From positions 3,004,097-3,068,096 of the forward strand of contig CAXIPT010000005.1 of NCBI GenBank assembly GCA_964030475.1: 64,000 nucleotides of DNA, in the 5' to 3' direction. The position numbers and the translations under genes were made by a program. Below, piece by piece: positions 25,188-45,000 of the stretch. The notes below the pieces were generated by a model. It did no database searches. It worked only from the letters and a program-made list of their open reading frames with translations, and had not been told where the DNA came from. The DNA comes from Tethya wilhelma. Lineage: Eukaryota; Porifera; Demospongiae; Tethyida; Tethyidae. Position 1 is the stretch's first letter. Each line of letters opens with the position of its first letter.

Positions 25188-26110
25188 TGAAAGGCATACA
25201 AGCACATTAATTATTTTTAACATAGCACGGCATTGTTATAGACTATTAGTAGAGTAATAATTTGTGATAAAGTTAAACTCAATCTTTGTCTTAGGTTCAA
25301 AATAATTCATATTTTAATAATTATTTCTAGCTGTTATTGAGGTACTCATGATCTACCTTTCTTTTCTTTGTTTTTTTCTGGGCCCTGCATAAAGAGCTAC
25401 CAAAAAGGGATATTGATAGCTGCTCCATATATATAATCAATTCAAATTTTTTATGTTGGAGAGGGAAGAATAATATTATTATAATAATGAAGCACAATGA
25501 TAGTAATAATACAACTGTATAAGGTTATTTTTAATAAATTATTATAATAATTTTATACGTGCAGATCATGTGAATTAACATGTAGATGCAATGTCCACCC
25601 ATGCACCCAGTGATGTCACCCTAGTGATGTCACCCTAGGGTGACATCTAATCATGACATTTAATATACTATATTGCATATACTTTGCTCTAGAATTATCA
25701 ATTTTTAGTTTCTAGAGCAAAGTATATGCAATATAGTATATTAAATTATATTTAAATTATACTAGATGATATGATAGGCTATGACGTATCCTTTTAAATC
25801 CCCTGAGTACTGATAGTTAGGTTTGTCACATAAATTATAATAATTCGGCTATTATTGATAGTCTTGCATGTGCAAGTTGTATGATCATTTACTGCATCCG
25901 GAGTAAATAACCAATAACATAATAACATAATATTAAATATTAATTCCCAAAAATAATAATTATAATTATTGTCATTTTAATACTGTACACATAAAGATGT
26001 TTGCATATCAAAAATTAATGCTTCAGAACTACACAAGATCTCTACATTAATTAAGTCCTATACAATTACAAACATTTTGTACAACACAATGTTATGAAGA
26101 TTGTTACAAG
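25188..26110. other. Convergent intergenic region, very AT-rich, with palindromes
   Basis: It lies between the 3' ends of the TRAF-like and V-ATPase genes. It holds a direct/inverted TGATGTCACCCTA cluster (25610-25647), a long perfect palindrome (25660-25746) and many AATAAT/TTATAATAATT runs. No coding exon seen. Confidence 0.6.
25660..25746. repeat. Perfect 35-bp inverted repeat with 17-bp loop
   Basis: Arms 25660-25694 and 25712-25746 are exact reverse complements, including TGCATATACTTTGCTCTAGA. It could extrude a cruciform or serve as a 3'-end hairpin. It may be a tiny foldback element. Confidence 0.85.
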
Positions 26111-32690
<6,580 letters not shown>

Positions 32691-32715
32691 CTTCTTGCTG
32701 TGCTCTAAATTGCTT

Positions 32716-32840
32716 CACGTCCTCACAACAGCATGTAGTCGGGTCACATGCTAAAGAGTAAATCCCTAGTTATTGAAAGGTCAAAGGTGGACTTGTTTGG
32801 CTGGGTTTGCCACACCCACAAAACTTGCTGCAAACACGTG
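32716..32840. promoter_or_regulatory. E-box cluster in the V-ATPase A promoter
   Basis: GTCACATG (32743-32750) and the full E-box CACGTG (32835-32840) lie 50-150 bp upstream of the ATG, in the 320-bp gap. Lysosomal genes of animals carry MiT/TFE (CLEAR-type) E-boxes, so such control is plausible here. This is inferred from short motifs only. Confidence 0.35.
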
Positions 32841-33011
32841 GCATGCGTAGGCAGCTTATATACAGACTATATAGGAGTATGAATAATGGCTGGTGACTTC
32901 ATGAAACAATGCAATTGTGCAGCACAATGTTATAATTATTTTTATAATAATAATAATGTCTGAATGAAATGGGTAAATACTTGGAATAATTGGATTACTA
33001 ATGCTAATGAC

Positions 33012-36000
33012 CTACATATCCACAAAGGAGTCAGCACTGTCTTCATCTGATATGTTACAGTCAATATCTTGAGGAAGACTGAATGTAGTATGTTTGGTCT
33101 GTGAAACTTCAGATTTGGTGGGACAATACAATTCATCTGCAAACAAACAAAACAAATATTAATTTTGCAGACTACATGTATGGTATTCAGTAGCCTTGCT
33201 CTCAGGCATGCAGGCTCCTCCTTTGCAAGCATTTTCTTCAAAAATAAGTGAGGAACATAACCATAGCTTCACTACAAGTAGCAATATCAAGAGCACAATA
33301 TCATGATACCATAGATAATAGAGACTTGCGGTAATTTAACAAGCAGATACGCGCACGTGAGAAGTTTCCAATCCCGGTATGTAAGTCTCTATTATCTATG
33401 ATGGTACATGGCTATTAGTATTCTTTATCTCCACACCTGATGAATGTTCGATATCAGAAACAACATATTCTGGTTGAGCTTCAGACTCTGTAAGTCGAGG
33501 CCAGCGATTAGCATCATTTTTTGTTAGTTTTATTATCACACATGTATTCATCTTTGTCACTACAAGTCCCTGAAAAAAGAAAAGCAATGATTTCAAACGG
33601 TACACAGGATACAATTATTAGTGTTGATACCGATGGATCAGATGATATTGTAGCATAGAGCTCAATACAGAAGGAATAGGGCACAGAATTCACATTTGCT
33701 CTGAATAAAGCAAGAAAATAACTCAAAAAAACAATCCACTGTGGCAAAAGACAACTGATACACATACTTGAAATTGACAGCGTTAAACTGTGATGAGAGT
33801 GCTGCATATACTTCACTACATCTCTTCAACAACACAGTCAAGATTACATAAGAGTTAGTTTGCCTCCAGAGAATCTTTGGACAGTGTCTGTAGTACATGA
33901 TGAACAATACCTTAGCAAAGGTTAAGAATAACAGGTAAGGATCAGCACATGTGACTGTATGCACGTGGGTTGCAACGATATTACAGTAGAAGCAACTAAC
34001 ACAAAGTTTTAGACATCAATTTTGTGTGCCACTTCCAAGAATTAAATGTAGACCTGACAACACAGTATGTAAACTGATAGTGGAACTCTAATCAATATTA
34101 TGCTTATGAGCACTTGTGAGAATTTGAACTTGATGATATATTCAGAATTGCATGATGTAAATAAGGTGAATTGGAAGCAGTGTATCTTACAGTGTATCTC
34201 GATAGTCACTGAATCCAGTTGATAGTCCATCAGGTTTATCTAGATAAAGATGAAATCAATTGCAAAGTATGACCTGATAACAAGACTATGGAACTTTAAA
34301 TTGATTAATTCCTGGTGCACTTGGTAAAAATATGGTTCACTGTCTATTGGTCTGTCCCATTGATATACTGTAAATCATGAAATTTTTGTATTAAAAAAAA
34401 ATTTCGTATGTTAAATTTTCGTGTTGAATAATTTTCATAGCATTGCCGTGTTACACAGCCCCACCTACTATTTTGCAATTTTTCATGCGTTTAATTTTCG
34501 TACTCCACAGCGACTACAAAAATTAATCAACCACAAAATTTTCACAATTTACGGTAATACTATCCCAAAGACTCAAAGGCTCTAGCAACAAACTGATGAC
34601 ACTTATATTCATAAGTGTCATCATCTTACATTTGTGTTCCCTAAAACGCTCTAGTTGTCATAATTCAAAGCTTTTTGTTATTCTAAGCACCAGTTGAACT
34701 AGATCTACACATGTACACTGTAAAGATGCTCACAAAAAATGCCCACAAACAATAATACTTTCTTGCTTCCAAGTACTATAGATGGTGTACCTGGTTGAAT
34801 GTTGGTATGTGGGATCACTTTCTCAAGATTAATATGTGAAAGATCAATAGTCTTGACAGGTTTGACACTACTAGATGATTGACCTCTCCAGTGAAAGTCA
34901 AACTGAGGGAGCAAGTCACATAACATAAGACTCTGTAAAAAGAACGGGACACAATAGTATAAGCACATACTGTAGCTTAATGTATACATATACTTACTAC
35001 AATAGGTGACTTTATTGTTTCATGTAATCTAAAGGCTAATTTGTTCAAAACTTGCAACTGATCAGAAGAGACGTTACTGCTCATTGTCAGAAGAAGATAA
35101 CAGAGTTGTCGTACAACCTACAACAAAAGTGAAAGCTAACTCAATGGATGTGTGCATATAAACTACTGGTATATATGCAGACAGGCATGTTAATTTAATT
35201 ATTTGCTGTGTGTGGGAAACAACCCCTACGTATTTAATAGTGCATCAATACCTCAAAGTTCCATTGTGGTGTTACAGAATTTACAATCTTTTGCACGCAA
35301 GATAAAGGAAGATGTGCTTGAATCATTGCTTGTATTTTTTCATTATCAGAGAGATAATTGATTATTTTCAGACAAGGCAGGAGTAGTGATTTGGACTCCA
35401 CCATCAAACTACATATAACTTTCACACTTTGGCTGTCCAATGACTCACACAACCTGTACATGCAACAACAACAAATCTCAACAGTTGTAAAATCAATACC
35501 TGACCCAAATCAACATACCACTTGTGTAATGCATGTTTACCATTTCAACCAATACAGCAAAGAATGCCAAATTAAAGAAAAAAATTATTTAAGTGCACTT
35601 GTCCAAAAACATTATAGTGGCAAATCTACAGTTCTAATTATACCGTATAGCTCAAAATTTTCGTGGTACAATACTTTCGTGAATTTCGTGATTTGACGGT
35701 ATATCACGAAAATTTTCTCCACGAAAATTTAGAAAACCGTATATCGGCAATATAATTTCAGAGATCGTGATTCACGAAAATTAGCTCAAAACGGCAAAGA
35801 CAGACTTTTCACGAACTTTTTGAACCACGAAAATTTGGAGCTATATGGTACTAGATAACACCTAGCTGTCATAACCTACCATGCTCAATTTGGCACATGC
35901 ATATACATAGTGAACCACATATTGAGCAACGTCTCAAGTAAGACTAAGCCAGAGCAGAAAACAAAACGCAAGTACACAGTGAGAGCTAGAGCCTATAATT

Positions 36001-39000
36001 AGGCTTTAAGGAATCCAGCCAGCAAGTCAATCACATGTTCACAGCATATACAAGACAATTAAGTGCATAGGGCTGTCTACAAAAGAGCATTTGAAAACTT
36101 TCATAAAAATATGCCAGCATGCATGCATTTATCAGGAACTGTTATCAAGTACATCCAATCATCATTGCATTATTGTTTCTACGTTGACATGCATGGTTGC
36201 ATTTTACAAACAGTCACATACAAACTGCTCCTGGAGTAACCAAGACTTGCTCCAGGCTCTTCCTTTGCAAATATTTTAGTTGACAATAAGCAAGGAGAGA
36301 GCCTGGTACCAGTAGTCATGTGAGTCATGTACAAGGTGCATGGACGTCGAGTGGACGTGAGTCACATGCTGAGCTGACGCTGCATGTCTAGAAAGCATCA
36401 CAGGCTAGCAAAATTTTTGCCAATCTACTAGCAAACAGTCGAAGCCAGAAGTCTCCGAATGAAACAAAATATAAATGGCAGTCTCTCGTATTTCGCACTT
36501 TCAGGTTCAGTGCTCTTCTGTCTGACCAAAACAAGGCACAAAATAAAGGGATACGGTATAGCGGGAAAGTTTCGTGGGGTTTAACTTTCACGGTTTTCAC
36601 GAATAACGATCCATCTGTGAAAGTTTTTATCTGTGAAATTTTTCGCAGATGTCTCTAGTCAAGTATTTTTGTGATTTAACTTCCGTAGATGAGCTGTACA
36701 AGCCCATTTGTATTATACATTACGAAAGTTTGACACCGTAAAACTTTCCCGCTATATGTAGTTATAATTATCACAAACCCTTTACATCCCAGCTCTTTGC
36801 TGACAAGCTATGACTTTGAACAAGTTTAGATGTCATTCATATGACTACTGGTGCCAGGATCTTTCCCTCCTTATTTTTGCCAGTATTAGTGAGGGAAGAG
36901 CCTGGGAACGATGCTAAGAGAAACGTTCACTGGAATGCCGAGGGTTAACAAAACAAAAGTTAGAAACTCACTGTGTGTCACATTGCAGGACAGATACTAG
37001 AACCTCCAGCATGCACTGAGAAAGAGATGGATTCTTAAGCCAGTTGCGAACTTCAGGTAGAAACACTGACAACTGGAAAGTACTAGTAGATACATTATTT
37101 TCTCTGTATTCACATAATTATAAACAACATCATGTACAACATATCTTACTGAGTCCAGACAATGATATTTAGGAACTAACTTTAATTTAGGAAAAACAGT
37201 AGACATCAACAAAAGGACAAGTTTCGCTATGTCTGGATCACCACACTAAAGCAATAATAATCGCAACATAACAGTGAACATAATGTACAAGAAACTAATA
37301 CCTTTGACAATAGCTGTGAATGCTTGTCCTGTAAAATCTTTAAGACAGCACTATAAACAGAAACCAAAACTGTACCATAACATCAAGCTTAAAACTAACT
37401 CTAAGAGAATGGAGATTAGCTGCATGCCATGAGTACCTCCTCTGAGTGGAGCTCAACACTGATAGTATTCTCATGAATATACTAATGGTTGAATCCTGCT
37501 TTGTCAGCAGCTGGGAGAGAAGATGAAGGTCACTCTCTTTGGGAACAGGGCTGTCAAACAATAGAATTTCAACACTACAACATTTCATATAGTCCAAGTC
37601 AAAGCCACTAACTGGATAGAGAGAAAAACTGCTTGTAGCTGTTCCACTGTTGCAAGTTTATCCTGAGAGCATTCCAACCTTGACAATTGTTCAATTAACT
37701 CACTAGTATAAACACCAGTACAAGCCTGAAATATTAGTTACAAACTTAATGGACAGCACTATAGATCACTGTATACATACAGAGCTCTGCTCCTCAGCCT
37801 CAGTGCTACTGTGTTGAAGCATCAAAGAGAGAATACTTTCACTCTCACTACCAGAATCATGGAGCTCAACAACGTGATGCATCATTTCAGCCATATCTGA
37901 CACACAAACATCAATCACCTGAGTACAGCAATTAAAACAAATAATTATTTATAGTATTTTAATATACAGTACCAATCAACAAACTTACAGCTACTTGCAA
38001 TGTACAGTCTCTTGTACGTTCCCAAAGTCTTTCACCAGCATCTGGACTCCATTCTATAACCGTTTTAAACATCTTTTAATAATTTTTAGCCAAAATAAGG
38101 AGCCAAATATTGGCCCAAGAGGCAAGAATGTATCAAGCTAGGTGCTGAAACTCACCATAGTTGGTAGGGTTGAACATGGAGCACTCAATAGCTTGAAAGG
38201 GTAACTGGAAAAGTGTGATGTAAAAATGGTAGGGGTTAAGTTAATTATAAGAAATATACGCACCTACGTCTATAAACATACCTTCAGCAGCTCTTCATTT
38301 ATACACTGCACAAAGCTGTCAGACACCCAATCAGTATCACCATAGTCAATAAAAAAGATCTTCTTTTCATTTTCTCTCACTTCTAAAATTTGCCCTCGAT
38401 ACCACCTATAACAGAGAGAGGATAACACTAGTACTTGAGTGGTGCAAAAATGTGCGCACCAAGGGGTACAGTAGTCGTTTGTCTGCATGTTTGTGTGTGC
38501 ATGTTTGCTCCATCTATCAAAAGTGGGCTTTTCAAGTTTTCTGAGCACTAAGCTTCAAGACTACACTTACTGGTCACATCCATTTTGTTAGTGTGCATTT
38601 ATTGGAATTGAATGAAAGATCAAACAGAATTAAGGTTACGATGCACAGTTTGAATATGAATAATTCATTAGGAAATTTGTTCTCCCTATATCTAGCATCA
38701 GAAGTGCTTTTGACAGTTTCTACCTTTTAAAATGCAAAAGTTGTGGCTAATATGTTCTAGAGTTTCAAAAATCAACATTGAATATGCTTCTACGAAGCTT
38801 TATCTAAGGAGATATAGTGGATTTTGGCTAAAATAAAATTTAGAACTCAAAATTTGCCAAGTAGAGAAGTTACACTGTCTAGAAGTCAGTGTTAGTAGAA
38901 ACTTACCTTGGTTCTGCAGGGTCAGACACTGAGACTTTCTTTCTACTGTGTGTACTAAGTGTTCTAGAACACAATAAAACATTCAGCTAAGAGCACAAGG

Positions 39001-42000
39001 CAGCTGCCTGCTGACATCTGAGCCAGCCACGATTTGTTTGTGGCTCTTTTCTTAGAAAAACTCAGTGTCTGACCCTGGAGTGAAGAGTGAACAATTAGAT
39101 AATAGCCCATATGTGGTTCTAAGTTTTGCCAGTTCTTCAAATTTTGAGTTCTAAAATACACTGCCATATCGCGTATCTAAAATAACTGGCCTATACTGAT
39201 AATCATATTCATGACCGGGCTATAATCATATTCATGACCCAAATTGCCAACTGTACATCGTAAGATCTAGAGGGGGAGCTGATACACTTTTAATTGTACG
39301 TAAATTTAGGGAGCAATAACACATTATACTCTTCATAAGTATTAAAACATAGGCAGGACAGAGATGATAATATTATAGTAATACCTGTTGTCAATAAAAA
39401 GTTTGGCACAGCAGTAGTCTCCAACTGAGAGCATGGATCCTGATCTCACAGTCCCTTCAATGTCATTCAACAGAGTCTCAACTTGAATCAAACTGTGGAA
39501 AAGCACATGGTGTAATGCAGTAGTTAACGGTGACAATGTAAAACAACTTTCATGCATACCTCTCTTCATTCTGAACCAATTGAACATAAAATAGCTCAGG
39601 AGAGCAAACAGCAGAAACCAACACTTCCATATGTTTTTCAGGGTCACAAGGCAATGAGCAATGTCTGCATTCAACAAATAGAAGAAGACTGCTCAAAACC
39701 AATCACTTGATTGAGCCTCAAAAGTAGACTTGCTTATAGTGTAAAACAAAGTACGTATGTGCATCATACCGAACGTCATGACTAGCAACAAGTTGAGGAT
39801 TTGAAGATACTCCAAGAGCATTCTTCAAACACTTTAAATGATCTGTATTTGGCTCAGCCAGATGAGACTAGCAAAACAAGATATTCAACATTAAACTACA
39901 CGGTAACGACTAAAAACTTGTGTAGTCAAACACAGTCTTGTACACACCAATGTCAATTCTTTCAGAGGATTGAACAGCGATGTTTTCACAGCAATACCTA
40001 CATTATTTTTATAATTAAGACCATAAAAACACTCTGTGCATGTATGAAAACTCAAAAGGTTAAACTCAATCAAGACAACTAGCTGTCCCAGGCTGAAATA
40101 TAGTGCCATAATACCTTTCAAGGTGACCTTGTGTTCAACAGATTCCAGCCACAATGTGTTGCCACAGCTGAGAGATACATGCCCATGTATCACCTTCCCT
40201 TGAAGAGCATTAGTCATGAAGTCAACAGCCTGAAATAATCACACTTTATTATCAAGACAGACGTTTTGTGCCTATGGTTGTATCATAACTTTTACCTCCA
40301 CAGGCCAGTCCAAGTCCTTATCACATGGCTTGAGTCCACACAAGAACACCTCCATCACTTGAGGTGGAACTCTGAGAAACCTCTCAGGCAGGGTGAGAAG
40401 TTGATTGACATCCACAATCAGGACACATCCAATATCAACAAGGCGTACCTAACATAGCAAATATCAAACACAGCAAATAAATTAAGAGCATTCATTGCTT
40501 AGCTAGCTCATGTAGCCTACTAACTACAAAAGAAGAAAAGTGATATAGGCAAGCGAGTGAGTCATATGCCATGACATGTAGCTTCACAATTTAGGCACCA
40601 CATTGAGTCAAATCATACTGGCAAGTGGTGGAATGTGTGGGTCTAGAGAAGTCATATATGGGGAAACTCAGACAGTGACCACATTGGCTTGTCAGCACAT
40701 CTAATATGTTGCATAACTCATTATAGAGAAAACAACAAATTCAATAGCAACATGGTTGGCTATGTGTGAATGAGAACTTATTCATGCAACAGGAAATCCA
40801 TTTAGATCATTCAGTCCACAGTCTTGAGCCGGCTGTGAGTCAGAACCCCTCCTTTAACTCGTAAGGTAAAACTGCATTAAGCGCTAAGAAGGGCTACACT
40901 GCCCACAGGCTGTCCACCAACCACAATGACCATTAATTACTGTCAAGCAATGACTCAAACAGCCTATATGAGTTTGCCTCCTTTGAGCACAAGGATAGTT
41001 TCAGGAATTGACCTAGTATATGGATACAGACAACAGCGACATCGTGTCTAGGATAGCATTCCTTGCCCTTTGGAGTACCTTTGGAGTGTCACCAAGAGTG
41101 TACAATACACACGGGAAATTGAATGCTGTATTTTATGGACATGAGCCTAGCTCCTATATACACAGTAAATATGAGAGAGACATATGGAAGGGTTAAACTA
41201 AGCTCCTTCTAATGCAAAACAAACTTCTTTCCAATCAGAAGCTATACTATTGTAGTCAACCACTCTGCTTGCAGAACTTTCAGGTTCCTTATCCCATTGT
41301 CTTTAACAGTGTAGGCCAATACATATATTATTCAAACATCTCAAACACTTTTTTTGCCGTAGCAAAAATTTGTCAAAATTTTTACCTCGTACCAAGCTTA
41401 ATGTGTAAATTACAGACTCATAAAAAAGACTGTGTTCCAATAAAACCACCCACAGCAAGAATTTTTTAAACATGAACAGTACATTTTGCAATAAAATAAT
41501 TATCACAGTACACTTAAAATACATAACAGCATGAGTACAATCAAGCAACAGTGCCAAACACTACCTGATTATTAAAAGAAGGCTTATAGCACAAGTGGTA
41601 TAACACTTAATTACACTCCTTTCAATGAGCTGGCAACAACATCTGTACAGAAAATTTCAAGTGCCAAGGCTTGGCATATACCTATAAGTGGATACTGACC
41701 ACAGCCTACTTTATTAAAGAGTGCTTCATGTTTGCTTGGTACAGAAACACAATAGCTGGCCTAAACTCAACATTTTACAGCAAAGCACCACATAATATAA
41801 ATTTGTTATTATTAAATTCTAATTATCAACAATGGTAAACTTACTCTAGCCTTTTCTTTGTGGTGAAAGAACAACCCTAGAGGTTGTGAGAACTTGAGGA
41901 CTTGCACCCTATACAGACTACCATCACTGTCCTGAAAGCCACAGTAATCACCCTCACATGGGTTACCTGTGTCCATGACAACAACGTCAATAAACTAGTC

Positions 42001-45000
42001 ATTTGTTAGAACAAGAGAATCCAATAAGAACAGGACTCATTAATTAAAGTAAGAGGATAATGGATTGCAATAATGGAAACAACATCACGACCAATTGTAA
42101 CAGGCACTCACAAAAACAAATTGCTCAACCAACTGACAACTCACCGTGTAATTGTCTGTTACTGGTGTCACAATAGTACTCAGCAAGTTCAAGGGATAGT
42201 TTGGTGAACAAAGATCGGTCATGACAGGGGACACAAGGATCTCCCCTCCTGAGGGGAACATGCTCCATCAGAGACACCCACAGCCGGGTGGCATTGGACA
42301 CATGACAAACCAAGACCTAAAAATAGCATGGAGCAAAGAGACAACATAATATAATATTTCTTCAATAATTGTGAATCAACACCTATTGTAAACTAGAATA
42401 AACTTTTCGGAAAAAAATAACTGCAGAACTTATCATACAATTGTACAGTGATACAATCCTGAAATTTTGCAGATTTCTGGCAAGCATCAACAACATGACA
42501 ATTAATACTTCTATTTCTAGCTGCACAATCCCATCATACCTTCACCACACCATCCTTTGGAACTAGAGGCTGAGGTAGTCGACTAGAAGTGAGACAACTC
42601 AGGCTGTGAAGACCAGTACATTTCTGCACCCTATAGTACAATAGATGTGCAATAGCAATGATCGAGCTCTATGTAAAAAAATTAATTGACATGCAGCACA
42701 AATACCTGCAATATCCCCACGCCTTCAAATGATAACACAGATCGTGATCTTGTTTCAACTCGATTCTCTCCTGAATTATACCATCGACCAGTCATCTCAC
42801 TGAAACAAACAACACAACCTTTCACAAGACACGTTACCTTCAAGGATAAGTCACACAAATCCTTCAACGCCACTGGAACTGATTGTCCACTTCTCTCCAG
42901 TAGTTGAGAGAAGAGCTGGGATTGAGATTTACACTCAGGAGTCACAAGAGCAGTCAAGGAGGAACGCATACCCCTATGATTAGAGTCAGTTAATAACAAT
43001 AATTCACTAAAGCCATGATCCTAACTTTTTAATGGCTGGGAACAATAAACAGAGTCTCTGTCGGAACACACTCTTTGAAGAGGGATAACTATAATGGATG
43101 AGATGTGAAACAGGGTGCTGGCCAGCAGAGAGGTAGCACAGGCAGGTGTCCGGAACAACTGTCAACACAAGTAAAAAATATTTAGTTGGTCATCAATAAA
43201 TAATCTATTACCAGCAGTGTACCTGCAATCTGAGTGGTTTCAGTAAAGGTACTACACTCATTCAGTACACAAGTTACACACCAACTGTTGAGCTGCAGGA
43301 TCTATTAAAAGAGAAAACAGTTTTTAAACTTTAATACAATGTGTACAATTATAAATATTTTATGTCAAAAAAAGTAGACAAGAACTAACGAGGAATATAA
43401 GTTATTTGGCAAGGTAAACGCAATAAGACTGGAATATCAATCACAGAGAATCACAATCATGAACATAAACAACCACGGTACCACATAAGGTGAGACAATC
43501 ACTTAGAGCTAGTGCATAAATCATACTATACGTCAATTAACCCTGGCTTTGAAAATCACACTCCCACTCACATAGAATCTGTTGACTTCTACCCACCACT
43601 CTATCTGTCATTGAGAGATACCCACCAAATGAGATGTTGGTACATCTAGAGCCAATAATGGAGATAATGAAGAATTGTAGCTGGCACCTAAGTTCAAGAG
43701 TTGGGGCTTTTTTATTGAAATCGATATAATCACAACAGCAGTGGGTGTACAACTGAACAATTACCACCACCTAGGTACTACCAACACAATCATGCAAGAA
43801 ACTAGTTCACAGTTATTTAATTTCATCAACTTCTTTCCAAACCACAAAAATGTGAATGCTTACAACCCAAGTATATAAAGGAAGGTGATCAAACTACTGG
43901 TCCACTCAGCAGCAACTAGAAGAAGAAAAATTGTTATCAAAGCAACAAACGAAGAATGGCAAGATTCACCACACTTCTAGTGATTGCACTAATTGTCGGC
44001 ATCATCATGATGGACCTTCCCGATGTCTCTGCCAAGAGAGGAAGGGGCAAGAAGAAGAAAAACAGAGAACAGAACAACCGCTTGCAAGATGATGATAAAT
44101 CCTCTTACTCCAAGAGCAAAAGTACCAAAAGTACTAAAAGTACCAAAAGTACCAAATCAACTGATGCTCCAACAACTACTGAAGAACCAGGAAGTGCAAT
44201 GCCAAGCAATGGAGCTGACTTGGCAAATCTTCTATCAGATATTGTTGCTCTCATTCTCGACAATGCATCAACATGTGACAGTACTGGAGCCTGTGCAATT
44301 CTTGACATTGACTGTTTCTTTTGTCTGATTGGAGTGTAGTTAATTCTGACAACAACTTTCATTGTACATAATTATGTCAACAAGAATATCAATTTTAAGG
44401 ACATTCATTTTTGAGAAATGTGGCACATCTTTACTTGTACTTACAATATTAATTGGCCCTTGTAATTTTGTGATTTTGTAACTACAAATGTCTCCTTCAG
44501 AATAAAATCTTAAAAATTTATTGCTATTAAATTAATGTGGAGCTCTCTAAATGTATACATACTATGCTCATCATCTTAAAAGAAATGCTGGCGATTAATT
44601 AAGAGCTTAAACACCTAATTATTATGAAATTTACTGCACATTACTAGATGCACATCAAAAATGTAGCCACCTGGTATAAATGTGGCACTATAACAATTGA
44701 AAAGCATTTATTTTTTTCCATTGAACTTTCATGCATACATAAGAATCCTACTTATTTTATGCAAATGCAAGTGGCTAGAGATTGTTTAATTGCAAGGTTA
44801 ACTCTTAGTAACCTGTGGGAAAGAAGTCTAAAACCAGATCTATGTAATATAAAGGTGTAAAGCTATTAGCTAAATAAAACTAATGGCTCCTGCCCCTGAT
44901 AAGGTGCTCCCAACTAGTTCAGTGTGCATGGGACTCTTGGCAAACCTTGGAACAGCTGGGCCTTTCAGTCCTTCTATTCAGCCCAGCAATGCAACACGAG

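Noticed and set aside
42806..42845. Short 38-base intron inside TDRD12-like exon 42706-42973
   Set aside because: Apparent GT/AG borders exist but the length is too small and splicing breaks the reading phase, while read-through keeps an open frame consistent with the next exon.
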